The position numbers were made by a program, and so were the translations under genes. Source: Tupaia tana (Eukaryota > Chordata > Mammalia > Scandentia > Tupaiidae). Taken from it: a stretch of 64,000 nucleotides of DNA. The notes under the pieces were generated by a model that saw nothing but the letters and a program-made list of their open reading frames with translations, ran no database searches and had not been told where the DNA came from. The number at the start of each line of letters is the position of its first letter. The first letter of the stretch is position 1. The stretch spans positions 190,537,449 to 190,601,448 of the forward strand of contig JAKSZU010000006.1 in NCBI GenBank assembly GCA_026018925.1, written 5' to 3'. Below, one piece after another: positions 46,411 to 58,469 of this stretch.

Positions 46411-47632
46411 AAATAGTAAAGATGTAGGTACAAAGAAATTGAAGGCGGATTAGTTGGAAAGATTAATATGGATGACAGTTCCTAGAGTGTTCTCTCTAGA
46501 TAAAATAATTATCCTACTCACATTTAATTCACGTCAGTTTAAGTTTGAATTTGAGGCTAATTTACTACTTGTTCACGTCTACAATTTATGTCAATAGGAA
46601 ATTTGATAAGCCAGAATTAAATCAGATCATGGCTTCAAAGTATCATACTTAGTGGTGCTAATGTCTTATAATCAATGGAGTTTCTTTAATAAATTAAATG
46701 GCCAGGAAGCATTGAGTTGGTTATCTACATTGCCATATGTAACAAACTAATTTACCAGATGTCCATTTTAAGCAGGCAAAAATAGTGAATAAATAAAAAT
46801 GTAAAATACTGCCTAATGTAATGTTAAGTAGGGTAGCTCACATTCTAGTTCTAATTAAAACACACCACAATCAATAAAACTGAAGGAATTTTACAATAAA
46901 GTAATGCTGAAAATTGAGTAAGACCATGGTTGTATCCTGACTTGATTTAAACTAGTTTGTCTATCAAGAATGGCACATAACAAAAGAGAAAATGCTCTTT
47001 ACATCTAAATGATGATGCCCATCAATACATAATTATTTTACACAATTATTTTTACTATGCTTTAGTCATTGGAAACTGAATTAAAAGTAATTTCAAACAT
47101 TATTCAGCATATTTTACTACACATTTCAAGCGCACATTATACTACAGCTATAATTACGTAGTATATATTCATGACAGTTCTCATGTACTTAATATTTTTA
47201 GTTATATGTGTGCTTTTAATATTTTATTAAATTTGATAATGTTAAATACATCCTAAGGTTCTCATGGAAATGTTCCTTTTTGTTGCTTAATGATTCTATT
47301 TATTTTAGAATAGTCTATAATCACAAAATATTTTGAAAATATATACTCTCTATATAAGAAAGTTTAAAAATTAATAATAGTAGAGTATATATTTTATTTA
47401 ATTCTTTAATTTTTTTTCCCTCTGAAATAATAATGAGATTCATTTGTAAATATTTACAGAAATATATAGAGGTAATAACTGCACTTGAAATTTTAAATTT
47501 ATAATTCATATTAATTATTACTGACAAGCATTTAAATTCTGATCAGTTGTTTTTTTCTAATTCTTTTTACATTTCACTATAATACAGCAATGTATGTATG
47601 AATGTACTATGTAAATATAGGTTATGAGTGAC
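46411..47632. other. Unique AT-rich sequence
   Basis: About 1.2 kb with no repeat, exon or RNA recognised. Confidence 0.5.
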
Positions 47633-47647
47633 AATAAAACTATTACT

Positions 47648-47916
47648 GGAACCAGCAGATGGTGTAATGGTCACGTCACTGGACTTCTATGTGGTTAACT
47701 GCAATTTGAGTCCCAGATCTGGTGGTTTGAAACTGACACTGTGCACATGTGTGTGCATGCCCAAGGTCCTGAGAGGAGAATGGAAGAGAAAAGATTGAGG
47801 CATGGCCATCCCCATTGGGGGGGTGATTTCTCACTTTCTGTCTCTCTGCATCTCTCTGTTTGGTGAGTGCATGTGCCCTATAGCAAAAATCTCTTTTAAA
47901 AAAAATAAAATTAAAA
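47648..47916 (+). mobile_element. tRNA-derived SINE, long form
   Basis: GGAACCAGCAGATGGTGTAATGG head, GTCCTGAGAGGAG, CT-rich block. AATAAAACTATTACT / AATAAAACTATCACT flank it. Confidence 0.9.
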
Positions 47917-47933
47917 AATAAAACTATCACTAC

Positions 47934-48796
47934 TATAATTTGATGAATAGAAAGGTGTATTGTTTTAGTATTCTTATTTAGTACCCTTACTGTACTTAGT
48001 ACAGAGTACAGTTAACAATATTATTTTACAAATATTTCCTAACTTATCACACAATATTTTTCATCAGGCTTTTTTTGCATATATATTACCAATATAAAAT
48101 AACTCTTTACCTAATGAGACATCTAAAAAATAATATGTATATGCTTTGGACCACAGATGAGCCAAGAATCTTTTTAATCATCTTTTGATTTATAACTCTT
48201 TAATTTAGGTTAAGTTGTGCTAATGAGGATCATTTCACTGAAAATATACTAATAAACCTCATTATTCTTCTACAACTATTTAATTTTTCAGGTTTTATCT
48301 TTTTAGAATAGCCTCATTATCAAATCAACGGGGTTTATGTGCTAACTGAAACTCTTCAACAACATGCATCAGTTTCACTTACAGGTACCTTTCCATATTC
48401 ATGCTGAAATAATAGTTAAAAATCGAACATGGGACTTCTGTATTTACTATTGCCGATCAGGAGCTCAAAAATGGTTCTCCATTGATATTAATTTTAATAC
48501 TAAAAAAAGAAATAATTAAAATGAGTTGGTTTATAATGCAACATTCATTGGTATAGTCTTCACTTATTCTGATTTTAAAAGGTACATTGACCAATTAATT
48601 CTGTTTAAGGTTGATCTATCTTCTAAACTTAAATTTGATCACGTCAGGAAAACTGAAGGCATTTTAAGTAAAGCAAATATGCTATACATAAGATGGAAGT
48701 AGCAATGTCAAATGACAATTTTGATGGTCTTTCTATAAAATACACACACAGACATGCACACGGACAATAAAGTTTAAACAAAATTAAAATGAGTGA
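47934..48796. other. Unique AT-rich sequence
   Basis: Nothing recognised. Confidence 0.5.
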
Positions 48797-49045
48797 AGCA
48801 GGCAGAGTTCAGATGGTGGCAGAGCATGATGCATGGTGAAGCTGACCCATATAGAAAAGCTCCAGTTCACATCCTAAGACTCTCTTGAGTATACTGGGCA
48901 CACCCTCATGCCTCTGCACCAGCCATCCAGGGCTTACTGAGGCTGGGGAAGGATCACAGCATAGAGACCTCGTGGGGGTGCTGTTTCTCTCTCACACATG
49001 CTCTTTCTCACTCTTGGAAGAAATAGGTAAATAAACTTAAACTTA
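48797..49045 (+). mobile_element. Composite tRNA/7SL-like SINE (old)
   Basis: The left part resembles an old SINE head (CACATCCTAAGACTC near 48870). The right part reads GGCTTACTGAGGCTGGGG, AAGGATCACAGCATAGAGAC and CT, like the 7SL-derived units at 5365 and 16338. It ends with a CT-rich block and AATAAACTTAAA. Confidence 0.5.
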
Positions 49046-49240
49046 GTAAAGCAGCAAATGGTGAAGAAACTCTGGCTCCACAAGGTAACACTGGTTAATT
49101 TGACTGTGTGTGTGGTAAATGCCTTCTGAAGTAACATTTTTTGGATGGCAGTGCTTCATCCTAGGAAGATAAACATAGAAACGTCGCCTATAAATAATAC
49201 AGATCTCTCCTTAGGTTGCTAAGAAAATTCAAATCAGAAT
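49046..49240. other. Unique sequence
   Basis: Nothing recognised. Confidence 0.4.
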
Positions 49241-49505
49241 GACCCGCCCCCCATAACTTAGTGGTTAAAGGAGCCATATCCTATGTGGCCAACCATAAGA
49301 TTCAAATAATATTTCCAGAGACTTGAAAAGCATGTCAGGTGCATACGTGTGCTTGTTCCAAATCCCAATAGGATGAAGAAATGGAGGAGAAGGAATTGTG
49401 GTGTGACTATGCCCCACTGGGACATACTTCCTCTCTCTCTCTCTGTCCCTCTGTCTTTCTCTGATGAGTACACATACCCTCTAGTATCTAAGAAAATAAA
49501 TACAA
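49241..49505 (+). mobile_element. SINE
   Basis: CATAACTTAGTGGTTAAAGG head, CTATGTGGCCAACCAT, AATCCCAATAGGATG, GGAGGAGAAGGAATTGTGG and CT-rich block. Confidence 0.8.
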
Positions 49506-49670
49506 TTTGAGTCACTGTTTTGATAGATGGAACATGAAAAGTAATGCCACAAGAGTAGTTGCTCTAAACACAAACCATTAAGATTTTTCTTAAAGTGAAA
49601 AATTCATTTTTCTATAAAAAATTAGGGCAATCAAAAATTAATAAAAGAAAAAAGTTACCCTAAAATTTAC

Positions 49671-49702
<32 letters not shown>

Positions 49703-50519
49703 TGTATTTACTAGTTTTATGCTCTATTAATGCCAGTATAATTTTCTAGGAAGTAATGCTATAAATCAGTCATGCAGGGTAGGGAAAAAAAACACTAGAC
49801 ATTCCCAAACTGAGGTAGCTATTGTACCTAATTCCCACAAACATTAAAAAAAAAAAAAGGGAATGTGTAAAGAATGTGCATTAGAGACTACTGGGAGTTA
49901 AGTAAACTAAGCTCAAAGTTCAGATTTCGGAAATTGATGCTAATCAAAATGTAAATATTTTACATGTAGTATTGACCAAATGAAATGTTGAGAAAATATC
50001 TACTCTCATAGGAAATTTCTAGTGTTTACTTCCCAGAATTACCTGTGCCTGGCAAGTATCTAAAGTTTTCTGAATGATTATTTTGTAAAGAAATATTTCA
50101 CAACAACGAATCATACTTTTTAAAAGAAAACTCACCTAGCTTGCATATTCGGCTTAATAATAGCTATAGTTATTTTCAATTATTAGCACTAGTTTCTTTT
50201 GACAGCCAAATACATAACTGGTTTTACCTTCTTAGTGGAAGGTATTTCTTAATGTTGGTGATTATAAGCTTGTGTTTGCCCACAGCCATCTACTCTTTCA
50301 CAGATAGATGTATTCTGAAATATGATGGTGTGTTTGAATGGCACGAGAAATACGTAAGAACTTGAGTTACCATTAGAATTGCTGAAAACATTAGATGAGC
50401 TTCTTTATCCCTGGTCGTCTTTTTCTGAACATACTCTATAACAAACTGTAATGAGATTTAACTTTCATTTCTAAGCTTTGTCTAACAAAAAAGAAAAATC
50501 ATCTTTTTACATTAATTGC
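49506..50519. other. Unique sequence with a (CA)n run
   Basis: (CA)n at 49670-49699 and an A12 run near 49846. No gene or repeat recognised otherwise. Confidence 0.5.
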
Positions 50520-50785
50520 AAAATACCTAAATAGCAAGAACAGGCTCTGCTATGGTATCACAAGGAGTAGCCCACCCTCTGCAATGCTGCAGTCCCTAGG
50601 GAGAATAGGTTTCAGATTCCAGATTGACCTGAAACATATCAGGGAACTATTTGCACCCATGGCCCAGGCATGATGGAATGCTGTTGGTAAGGTAGCAATT
50701 TTGGCTTGACAAGACTCTGTCAAGAATGCCTGTGTCTCTTTCTCTCTCTTTTTCATAAAACAAAAACAAAAACAAAAAAAGAACC
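50520..50785 (+). mobile_element. Old composite SINE (tentative)
   Basis: CCCAGGCATGATGGAATGC and CTTGACAAGACTCTGTCAAG resemble 7SL-like left and right ends; a CT-rich block and AAAAC tail follow. Confidence 0.4.
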
Positions 50786-50791
50786 AAAAAC

Positions 50792-51069
50792 TGGGACCAG
50801 CAGTTAGAGTAATGGCTATGTCGCTGGACTCCCACATAGTCAACCGCGGTTCGAGTCTTGGACCCGGTGGCTTAAACTCACGCTGGGTGCATGTGCGTGC
50901 GTGCCCAAGATCCCGAGAGGAGAATGGAGAAGGGATTGCGGCGTGGCCATCCCCCCTGGGGGGTGATTTCTCGCTTTCTGTCTCTCTGTCTGTCTGGCGA
51001 GTGCACGCGCCCTATAGGAAAAAAAAAAAAAAAAAAAAGAAAAAAAAAATACCTCTCCAAAAAAAAAAA
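50792..51069 (+). mobile_element. Young tRNA-derived SINE
   Basis: GGGACCAGCAGTTAGAGTAATGG head, GGTTCGAGTCTTGG, GATCCCGAGAGGAG, CT-rich block and two A-runs split by ACCTCTCC. Confidence 0.93.
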
Positions 51070-51124
51070 GAACCCAAAACAAAACAAAAACAAAAATAAC
51101 TTTTTTAAAAAAGAGCAATAATAA

Positions 51125-51396
51125 GGATTAGTAGATGGTGTAATGCCTAAATTGCTGGACTCCCTTATGGCCAACCATGGTTCGAGTTTTGGACCCACAG
51201 GCTTGCAACTCACACTGAGTGGATGTGCATGTGTGCCCAAAATGCCAAGAGGAGAATGGAGGAGGAGGGATTGTGGCATGGCCAACCATCCTGAGGGGGT
51301 GACTTCTTGCTTTCTGTCTCTCTGTCGATCTTTGTTTCTCTAGAATTTCACACGTGCCCAATAGCAAAAATCTCTCTAAAACAAAAGAAAAAACAG
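51125..51396 (+). mobile_element. SINE, tandem with the young copy
   Basis: GATTAGTAGATGGTGTAATGC head, GGCATGGCCAACCATCC, CT-rich block. AAAAGAGCAATA / AAAAGAGCAATA flank it at 51109-51120 and 51399-51410. Confidence 0.88.
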
Positions 51397-51413
51397 CAAA
51401 AGAGCAATAAACT

Positions 51414-52325
51414 CAGCAGTCTTGCCTTATACACCAAAGATATATTCTAATACCTTTAGTTGATGCCTGAACTCATAGACAGTACCAAACTCTATAGAGT
51501 ATACGCTTTTTACTATATATACATACATATTATAAAGTCTAATTTATAAATTAAGCACAGTAAGAGATTAACAATAATAATAAAAATAAAACAATGATAA
51601 CAATACACTGTAAAATACCCTATCATGAAATTCATGTTAATGTATTTTCTCACTCTCAAAACTTCTTGTTGCACTATAGATATTACAAGCTAAAAATACA
51701 ATTATTTTCTGTCCTTATTAAGTTGACAACTTTCACCTTTCCCTCAAAGAAGCACTTTTTATTTTTTAATGTTTTGCCATAAGGCACTTACACTTGCAGG
51801 AGCGAGGGAAAGTGAGAATCACCCCCCAGGAGGGTGCTACAATCCCTTCTTCTCCATTTCTTCTCCATTCTCCTCCTGGGACATTGATCATGTATGCACA
51901 AGCTCCCAGCATGATTTTCAAGCTGCCAGGCCCAGGATTCAAACCATTGTTCACAGTGTGGGAATCTAGCACCTTAACCACCATACCACCTGCTGGACCC
52001 TAAAGAAACACTTTATGGCTTCTTTTTGGCATTATCTGAATTGCCAGCATCCATTATTAAGTAGAAAAGTGGTTACTTGAACACAAGCAGCACTAGGAAA
52101 CTGCAACACCCTATCTGATAACAGAGACAGCAATCGCGGGGATGATGCGGGATGGAGGATGGCCTGAGATTTCATCATGCTGCTCAGAAAAGTGCACAAT
52201 GTAAAGTTTATGAATTATTTATTTCTGGAATCTTACCTTTCCAAAAATCTAGTATTTCCAGACCATGGTTGAATTTAGGTGACTGAAACGATGGAAAGCA
52301 ATACTGTGGGTAAGGGAGAACTACT
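51414..52325 (+). mobile_element. Tigger-like (TcMar) DNA transposon remnant
   Basis: Terminal inverted repeats AGCAGTCTTGCCTTATACAC (left) and AGTAGTTCTCCCTTACCCAC (right, read inward). Inside: GATGCCTGAACTCATAGACA, GTACCAAACTC, AATTAAGCACAGTAAGAGAT and ACCATGGTTGAATTTAGGTG, the layout of a mammalian Tigger derivative as I recall it. Non-coding, split by a SINE at 51759-52000. Confidence 0.7.
51759..52000 (-). mobile_element. SINE inside the Tigger-like element
   Basis: Reverse copy with AATCACCCCCCAGGAGGG and CCACCTGCTGGACCC. AAAGAAGCACTTT / AAAGAAACACTTT flank it at 51746-51758 and 52002-52014, so it inserted into the transposon. Confidence 0.88.
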
Positions 52326-53119
52326 ATAATAATTTGTAGAAACAAGACCATACCAGAGCCTATCATATCTTTTTGTTAAGAAAAAAAGAGAGATACTCGA
52401 AAAAAAATATTGATAAGAGAAAAACACCAGTCATCAATATAAACAATATTGCATGTCCATTTTTTCTAGCCAAGCTTTTAAACTCTTTGATAGGCTTTGG
52501 ATTGTACTGTATTTACGTTCTTTATAATTTTACTTCATAATTTATCCCTTCTTAAACTCTTTATCTGCTGCTTTCTTCTGGTCCTTTCTACTGTCTTGTC
52601 TCTCCTCAAAGTCTTGAAGATCTGCCACCATATCCTCATTATTGTAACTCAGGCAACTCTGTTGTACTGTATAGTACTGTAGTGAGCTGTTAGATATTAT
52701 ATTATAAAATCCTGCCCCTTTTACATATGTCCCTCATAATATTATAAGATTACTTCTGTTTCATATTCCAAATCTAGTTATGTACTTCCTAGATTGAAAC
52801 CTTCAGATAATTCCCAAATTCTTCATTTTAAGTGAATCTCTCTCTCCCTCTCTCTCTCTCTCTCTCCCCCCCTCACTGCTCCTAAGATTCTGTCCATGAT
52901 TTGAATTTTCAAATCATAACCAAGCATTATTTAATATTCGTATTGAATTAACCATCCCTAACTTCTTAGTAATCGCTGACAGATCTGATACAAGAACAAT
53001 CTGCTGTCGCATGTATTACACTATTGCTATCTAGACTGGATTGAATTTCATCTGCCATTATATTATTTGGACTCAAGACTTTTCCATGACCTGTTTCCTT
53101 GTCCTAGAAAACTGTCCCA
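52326..53119. other. Unassigned sequence, possibly L2-related
   Basis: Pyrimidine-rich plus strand with a (TC)n run at 52837-52875. It may be an older upstream part of the L2 that follows. Confidence 0.4.
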
Positions 53120-53246
53120 TCCCCCACCTTTCTCCATCTAACTCTTACTTTGCTTCAAATGTTGCTTCCACTAGGAAACTCCCTGACCCTCTCTGAAGCA
53201 CTCCACTTCCACGCCCATAGCGCAGATGAAAATGGGCACCAATTTT

Positions 53247-53508
53247 TTTTTTTTTTTGAGAGGTTTTTGCTATAGGGCGCGTGCGCTAGCCAGACAGGCA
53301 GAGAGAGACAGAGAGATAGAAAGCAAGAAATCACCCCCCAGGGGGGATGGCCACGCCGCAATCCCTTCTCCTCCATTCTCCTCTCGGGATCTTGGGCACG
53401 CACGCACACAGGCCCAGCGTGAGTTTAAGCCACCGGGTCCAGGACGCGAACCGCAGTCGACTACGTGGGAGTCCAGCGACATAGCCATTATGCTAACTGC
53501 TGGTCCCA
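53247..53508 (-). mobile_element. Young tRNA-derived SINE
   Basis: Complete CpG-rich reverse copy. GGGCACCAATTTTT / GGGCACCCATTTTT flank it. Open frames through it on both strands are by-products. Confidence 0.95.
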
Positions 53509-53571
53509 GGGCACCCATTTTTTTATGTCTCTATAGAATCGAGCATTTCCTACCTTTCATAATGCTTGCTT

Positions 53572-53577
<6 letters not shown>

Positions 53578-53619
<42 letters not shown>
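53578..53619 (+). repeat. Poly-A run of about 42
   Basis: Uninterrupted A. No SINE body lies directly before it on the plus strand. Confidence 0.95.
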
Positions 53620-53621
<2 letters not shown>

Positions 53622-53789
53622 ACCAGTTAGGTCCTGGATGGAGTTTATAACCTTTGAAGCCTAACTGCCTAATATAGTAGGTATTAAATGTTTCTTTTGG
53701 GAAAGGGAGGTGAGTAGAAAGAGTTACGGGAGGTATATGAATGGGATTTCTCAGTCAGTCATCTATAAAGGGAGTCTGACAACTAGGGC

Positions 53790-54000
53790 TCATGGTTGTA
53801 ACTGTTCCACTACTTATTTTTGTAAATCAAGTTTTATTGAAACGCCCATGTCCATTTCATCATTGCCTATGACTGTTTTCACACTCTAATGACAGAGTGA
53901 GTAGTGAAGACAGTGACATTATGGCTGGAAAAACTTAAGATACTTCTTCTGTGGCCCATACACAAAAAGTTTGCAAACTCCTGAACTAGGTAATGTTTTT
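53790..54000 (+). mobile_element. Non-autonomous DNA transposon remnant (hAT-like, tentative)
   Basis: AAATCAAGTTTTATTGAAAC, CATTGCCTATGACTG, TGACAGAGTGAGTAGTGAAG and AAAAAGTTTGCAAACTCCTG match a common mammalian MER-class element whose exact name I cannot give. Confidence 0.5.
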
Positions 54001-54479
54001 GCACCAAATATCTAGACTTTATTTATTTAAATAATAGAATATATTTTTGAACTTCAGTGTACAAGTATTTTTTTGTACAAGTATTCTGTGTAGTGTTTGT
54101 TCTTTAGGAGATCAAAAGGTAAAAATAATGTGATCTTGACACAGAAGAAATTGACAATCTAGTGGAAGTAATGGCTATGTTTGGAAGCAATTTTATCCAA
54201 AGGTAATGATTAAAGGATCATTAAAAGGTTGGCTGCTTCATTGAGTATATTGAGTGGGCTTAACATAAGATTAGTCAACCTGAAGGCCCTGACTGGGAAT
54301 CCAGCGTGTTTTGCCTTTAAAGTCCTCTCCAGGTGCTCTGTATTAATCAGCCCCACATGAGCGTCAGGAGCCACAAGAGTAGGCTGGATGAAAGGCTGCT
54401 TTCACAGGCCCATCTCGGGTACAGTATGTCCAAACACCAGGTGTATGGAGGTGGAATATTTGGAAACATTCAAACAACA
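54001..54479. other. Unassigned sequence
   Basis: Nothing recognised. Confidence 0.4.
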
Positions 54480-54805
54480 CCTTGAATTTTTCACTCTTCA
54501 CCCAGATGTTCTTTGCTCTCAAAATTTATCCTTGATATTTCTTTCTATTCTTCTTGATGATGCACCTGTAGTTCCAGTTATTCAGAATCAAAAGTATAGT
54601 TAGTACTGATTCTTTTTTCCATCCTAATACTGCCACAATCAATTGAATTTTTAATTTCTATAAATTCTACCTCCATGGTTACTCTTATATTTAACTCCCT
54701 TCTGGTTTTATTTAAGACATCTCTTTAATGCTCCTCTAACTGGCTCACTCATGTTCTTTCTGTAGTCTCTCCAATATTTTCTATATATTTATCCCCAATT
54801 AACCG

Positions 54806-55061
54806 GTTTTGTTTTAAATTGCCTGAGGGCATGTATACTTGCTAGACAGAGACGGAGAGTCAGAGAGAGAAAATATCCCCTAGTGCGGTGTGTTCACATT
54901 ACAATGCCTTCTCCTCTATTTCTCTAACCTCTGGATTTGGGTTGCGTGCACACACATGCACACAACCTACATGTTTTTCTAGCCACCAGGGCCAGGATTC
55001 AAACCATGATTGGCCATTTGGGATTGAGCTCTCCTAACCACTAGGTTATGGGGTTTGGCCT
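54806..55061 (-). mobile_element. SINE inside L2
   Basis: AG-rich block, AAATATCCCCTAGTGCGG, GCCACCAGGGCCAGGATTCA, head near TTATGGGGTTTGGCC. Confidence 0.78.
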
Positions 55062-55251
55062 CCAGCTTAATCTTTTAGTACATAATAAGTCATTTTCTTG
55101 CTCATAGCCCTTTTATGGTTTCCACAGCAAAACAAAATAATAAAATAAAAAATGATTTCTTTGACCTTTCACAAACTACATCGATATGGTAATGCTTAGT
55201 ATTTTCTTTCCCTCTTGTTTCTTTTATCTGCAATGTTCTTTCCTCATCTTT

Positions 55252-55392
55252 TAAAAATTTATATTATATATAATTATATATTATTATGTAAATATATATT
55301 ATATGTAATTTAATTGTATATATGTATATATTACATATATGTAATATCATATATCACATGTAAATATATGATATATGCAATTATATACTAAT
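55252..55392. repeat. AT-rich (ATATATT)n-like tract
   Basis: About 140 bp of nearly pure A/T with irregular ATATATTA and TATGTAAT units, self-complementary in places. Confidence 0.8.
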
Positions 55393-55520
55393 TTTTGCAT
55401 TTTATAAAACAGAGAATGTATCCAGTAGGCCCAGGGAGATCCCAGAATGTGAACTCAGGATCGTTCCCACGTGAGTCCAGTTGATTACCTGATTATGTTG
55501 TGTCACTGCCTAGTCATCCC
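55393..55520 (-). mobile_element. Old SINE fragment
   Basis: AGGCCCAGGGAGATCCCAG, CCCACGTGAGTCCAG and TTGTGTCACTGCC match the older group (compare 31056-31276). Confidence 0.5.
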
Positions 55521-56465
55521 CGTCTTCTTCTATTTTATATTTATAACTTGCTTTTTTCATTTAGGGTCCAGCACAATTGCTGTTTTGCGAAACCTGGAAA
55601 AGCGTACTCCTGTCTTCCTGTCATCTACAATACTATTCTACTTAACTCTCTCTTCCTGGACCTCAGGGATTAGTATCCTTCCTGATATTTAATATACCTC
55701 GGAAATATAACAAGGCGTAAATGGAATCATTCATTTCCAATACATTGCCCTTTCAATCTGCTGTTCTACACATGTCTCCTTTTCTATTGTCGGGACCACC
55801 ATTCACAGCTGTCCAAACTAAAAACTTCATTTTTCAGTTTTCCTCACTTGTTACGCATTCCATTAAGTTCTACTTCCAAAGTGTACCCATTTTGTCACTT
55901 GTTTTTCTCCTCTACTATCAACATGTGAGTCATCATTATTTTGAACACTGCAATAACTTAACTGGATTTGCTGCTTCCACTCTTTGCCCTACTACAATTA
56001 CCTCTCCACACAGTGGCTAGGTTGACCTTGTAATGATTATAAATAAGATCATGTAATTCCCTTGCTTAACACCATTCAAAAGATTTCACTTGGATTTAAA
56101 GCACAATAAAAATCCTTTAGGATACATAAATTCCTAAATGACCATACTCCCATCTGGGTCCTCAACTACATCCCCTACTATGAAAATCCTTATTCACTGA
56201 TCTTTTTTTTTCTTCCATAATTCTAAGCTCCATTTACCTTCTTTCACAGCCTTAATACTTGATTCCTTTTTGTTCCCTTAGGTCTCAAATCAGAAACTTC
56301 CTCTTCCCAGACTACTATACGTTCTCCATTATAGCACTCCAGTTTCTTTTATATTGCAGTTACTACTATCTGAAATTTCTTATTTAATATTATTGTGTAT
56401 TGTCTGCCACTGCATTCTAAGCTCAGTAAGAATAGAAAGTTTGACTATCTTCTTCATTACCTTAT

Positions 56466-56712
56466 TACTTTAATTTACTAGATGATACATGCACTCACTA
56501 GAGAGATACAGAGAGAAAGAGGAGAGAGAGAAAGTAAGAAAGCCAGCTGGTTAGGGGTGATCATTCTGCAATCCCTTCTCCTTCATTTCTCCTTTCAAGA
56601 TTTTGGGCACACACACCCAGCATTTTCTCAAACTGCTGGGTCTGGGACTCAAATAACACTATTGGACACGTGAGATTCATCTGGCTTAACCCCATGGCAC
56701 TGGCTAGCCTGA
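56466..56712 (-). mobile_element. SINE
   Basis: AG-rich block, AATCCCTTCTCCTTCATTTC, CTGCTGGGTCTGGGAC and a decayed head. Confidence 0.75.
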
Positions 56713-57789
56713 TCCATACCTTATTTATCATTATCTTTCACAATATAATATGAAGTATAGGGTTCATTTAATGCTTCTAGTTTTTTTTTTTTTTAATCAT
56801 CAGCCAACCATCATTTTAAATCACAACACAGGAAACACACACACACACACATAGATTACAAATCTGACAGAGTGGGATAGTTAATAAAAGCTTTACATAC
56901 ATATTCTGTGCTATGGTATATGTAGACTAAGTCATTGTATTGCACAATCCACCACTTTTCTCTTAATTAAAGGTGGAACCACTAAAAATGATTACATTTT
57001 CAAAAAAACTTAATCTAAATCTCATGATTACTATTAATAGTTCTAGAAAGAAATTCCTTGACTCTCACTACTACGGTAGGACAGATAGTCAAGGAATGAA
57101 GAAAAAACTTGTGGTCTACACCTAGAATGTGCTTAGCTTCCTATGTCATTAATAGAGATGGAACCTCAAAGGTCTATGATAACCTCTGAAGTGCCTTCCT
57201 AATTGTGTACAACCCTTTTCTTCATATGAGAATGTAGTGATTATATGTCTACCCCATGGAAATATACATGGTTTTTTCAATAGACTCTCTCATATCTTCC
57301 AGGTCAATGTGAAGAGTTAAAAATAGGTATCCTCGGACTCTAGTGTGGAAAACTAGTGTCCAAGCACTAATCTTCTCCTCTGGGTGTTAAGTTCCCTTAA
57401 TTAACTATAACTATGGGGAATTCCAGTGGGATTGAAAGATATTAGAATAAACAAGGAACATTAAAGTAAATAAGGATATTTGTAGTGATGATAAAATATC
57501 ACAGTCATCGGTTGAAGACAACAAACATACACCATGAGGTTTATCAGTAGGCATGAGATACTTCTATTAATTATACACAATTATTAGTGGGCATAAAAAT
57601 ATGTTGAAGTTGAATTACTGTCTGCATTAACGGAATTCAAATTACAAAGACTCATAAAAGAGTAGAATAATTCAGCTCCATGATCTGATAAACTAACTAA
57701 TTTAATATAATTATTGGAATTAACAGCAATCAACTATCGTTGCTTTAAGTCTGACAATTATATAAACACATCCTTAAAATTTTTCTAAA
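56713..57789. other. Unique sequence
   Basis: T13 run near 56783 and (CA)n at about 56836-56850. Nothing else recognised. Confidence 0.5.
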
Positions 57790-58469
57790 CTTCCAGTAGT
57801 TCTTTTGTGGATTCTTTTGGATTTTCTATGTATATAATCATATCATCTGCAAACAGAGATAATTTCATCCCTTCTCTTCCTATTTGAAAAGGGAGCCCTC
57901 CTGCATTGTTCATGGGAATATAAATTAGTACAACTGTGGAGAATAATACAGAGGTTCCTCAGAAGCCAACACATAGAAATACCATACGATTAAGTAATGA
58001 GTGGACTGAAAAAAATGTGGCACATGTACTCTATGGAATATTACTCAACCATAAAAAATATTTTAAAAAATGAGACCTTGACTTTGATACAAAGTGTGCG
58101 AATATGGAAAATTTAATGTTAAGCAAAGCAAGTCAGACCATGAAAGAGAAGCATTGTATGTCCCAGTCAATATATACCAAATGTCTGTGCTTTATAGCAG
58201 AAACCGAAAGATTGGAAGGTATAATAGCAGGGAGGGCAACTGTACATACTAGAGACAGTACTGGGAGTTACAGAGAGTAGTAGAGATGGCTTCAAGGAAA
58301 AATCAAACAACACATGTAACAGACACAAAAATGAAAAGTTATCTGCTGATAATGTATATGATAATGTCTTTGACTTGACTAATAGGTACTGTATTCCTGC
58401 TGGGAAAAACCATCTTGTACACTATAAAATTGTACAGTGATTAAATGAGAATTAAAACATAAAAAAACA
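57790..58469 (+). mobile_element. L1 with inverted 5' segment (twin priming)
   Basis: 57790-57888 is antisense L1 ORF2: on the minus strand it reads [17 protein letters not shown], containing the reverse-transcriptase FADD motif. From about 57889 the element is in sense: AGGGAGCCCTCCTGCATTG, TATGGAATATTACTCAACCA and an AT-rich 3' UTR ending AAAACATAAAAAAAC. The reversed 5' part joined to a normal 3' part is the usual result of twin priming. Confidence 0.8.

Larger units (their letters stand above)
53120..53700 (+). mobile_element. L2 3' end split by a SINE
   Basis: TTTGCTTCAAATGTTGCTTC, CCCTGACCCTCTCTGAAGCA before the SINE and CCTAATATAGTAGGTATTAA, ATGTTT after it follow the L2 3' end. Confidence 0.7.
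54480..56460 (+). mobile_element. L2 fragments, interrupted
   Basis: L2-like pyrimidine-rich blocks on the plus strand: GTTCTTTGCTCTCAAAAT, AGCTCCATTTACCTTC, CTTAGGTCTCAAATCAGAAA, CTTCCTCTTCCCAGACTAC and CACTGCATTCTAAGCTCAGT. Two SINEs and an AT-rich tract interrupt it. Confidence 0.55.

Noticed and set aside
55721..56020. 99-residue plus-strand frame with no low-complexity sequence
   Set aside because: It lies in L2-like 3' sequence, has no recognisable domain and no splice or start context.
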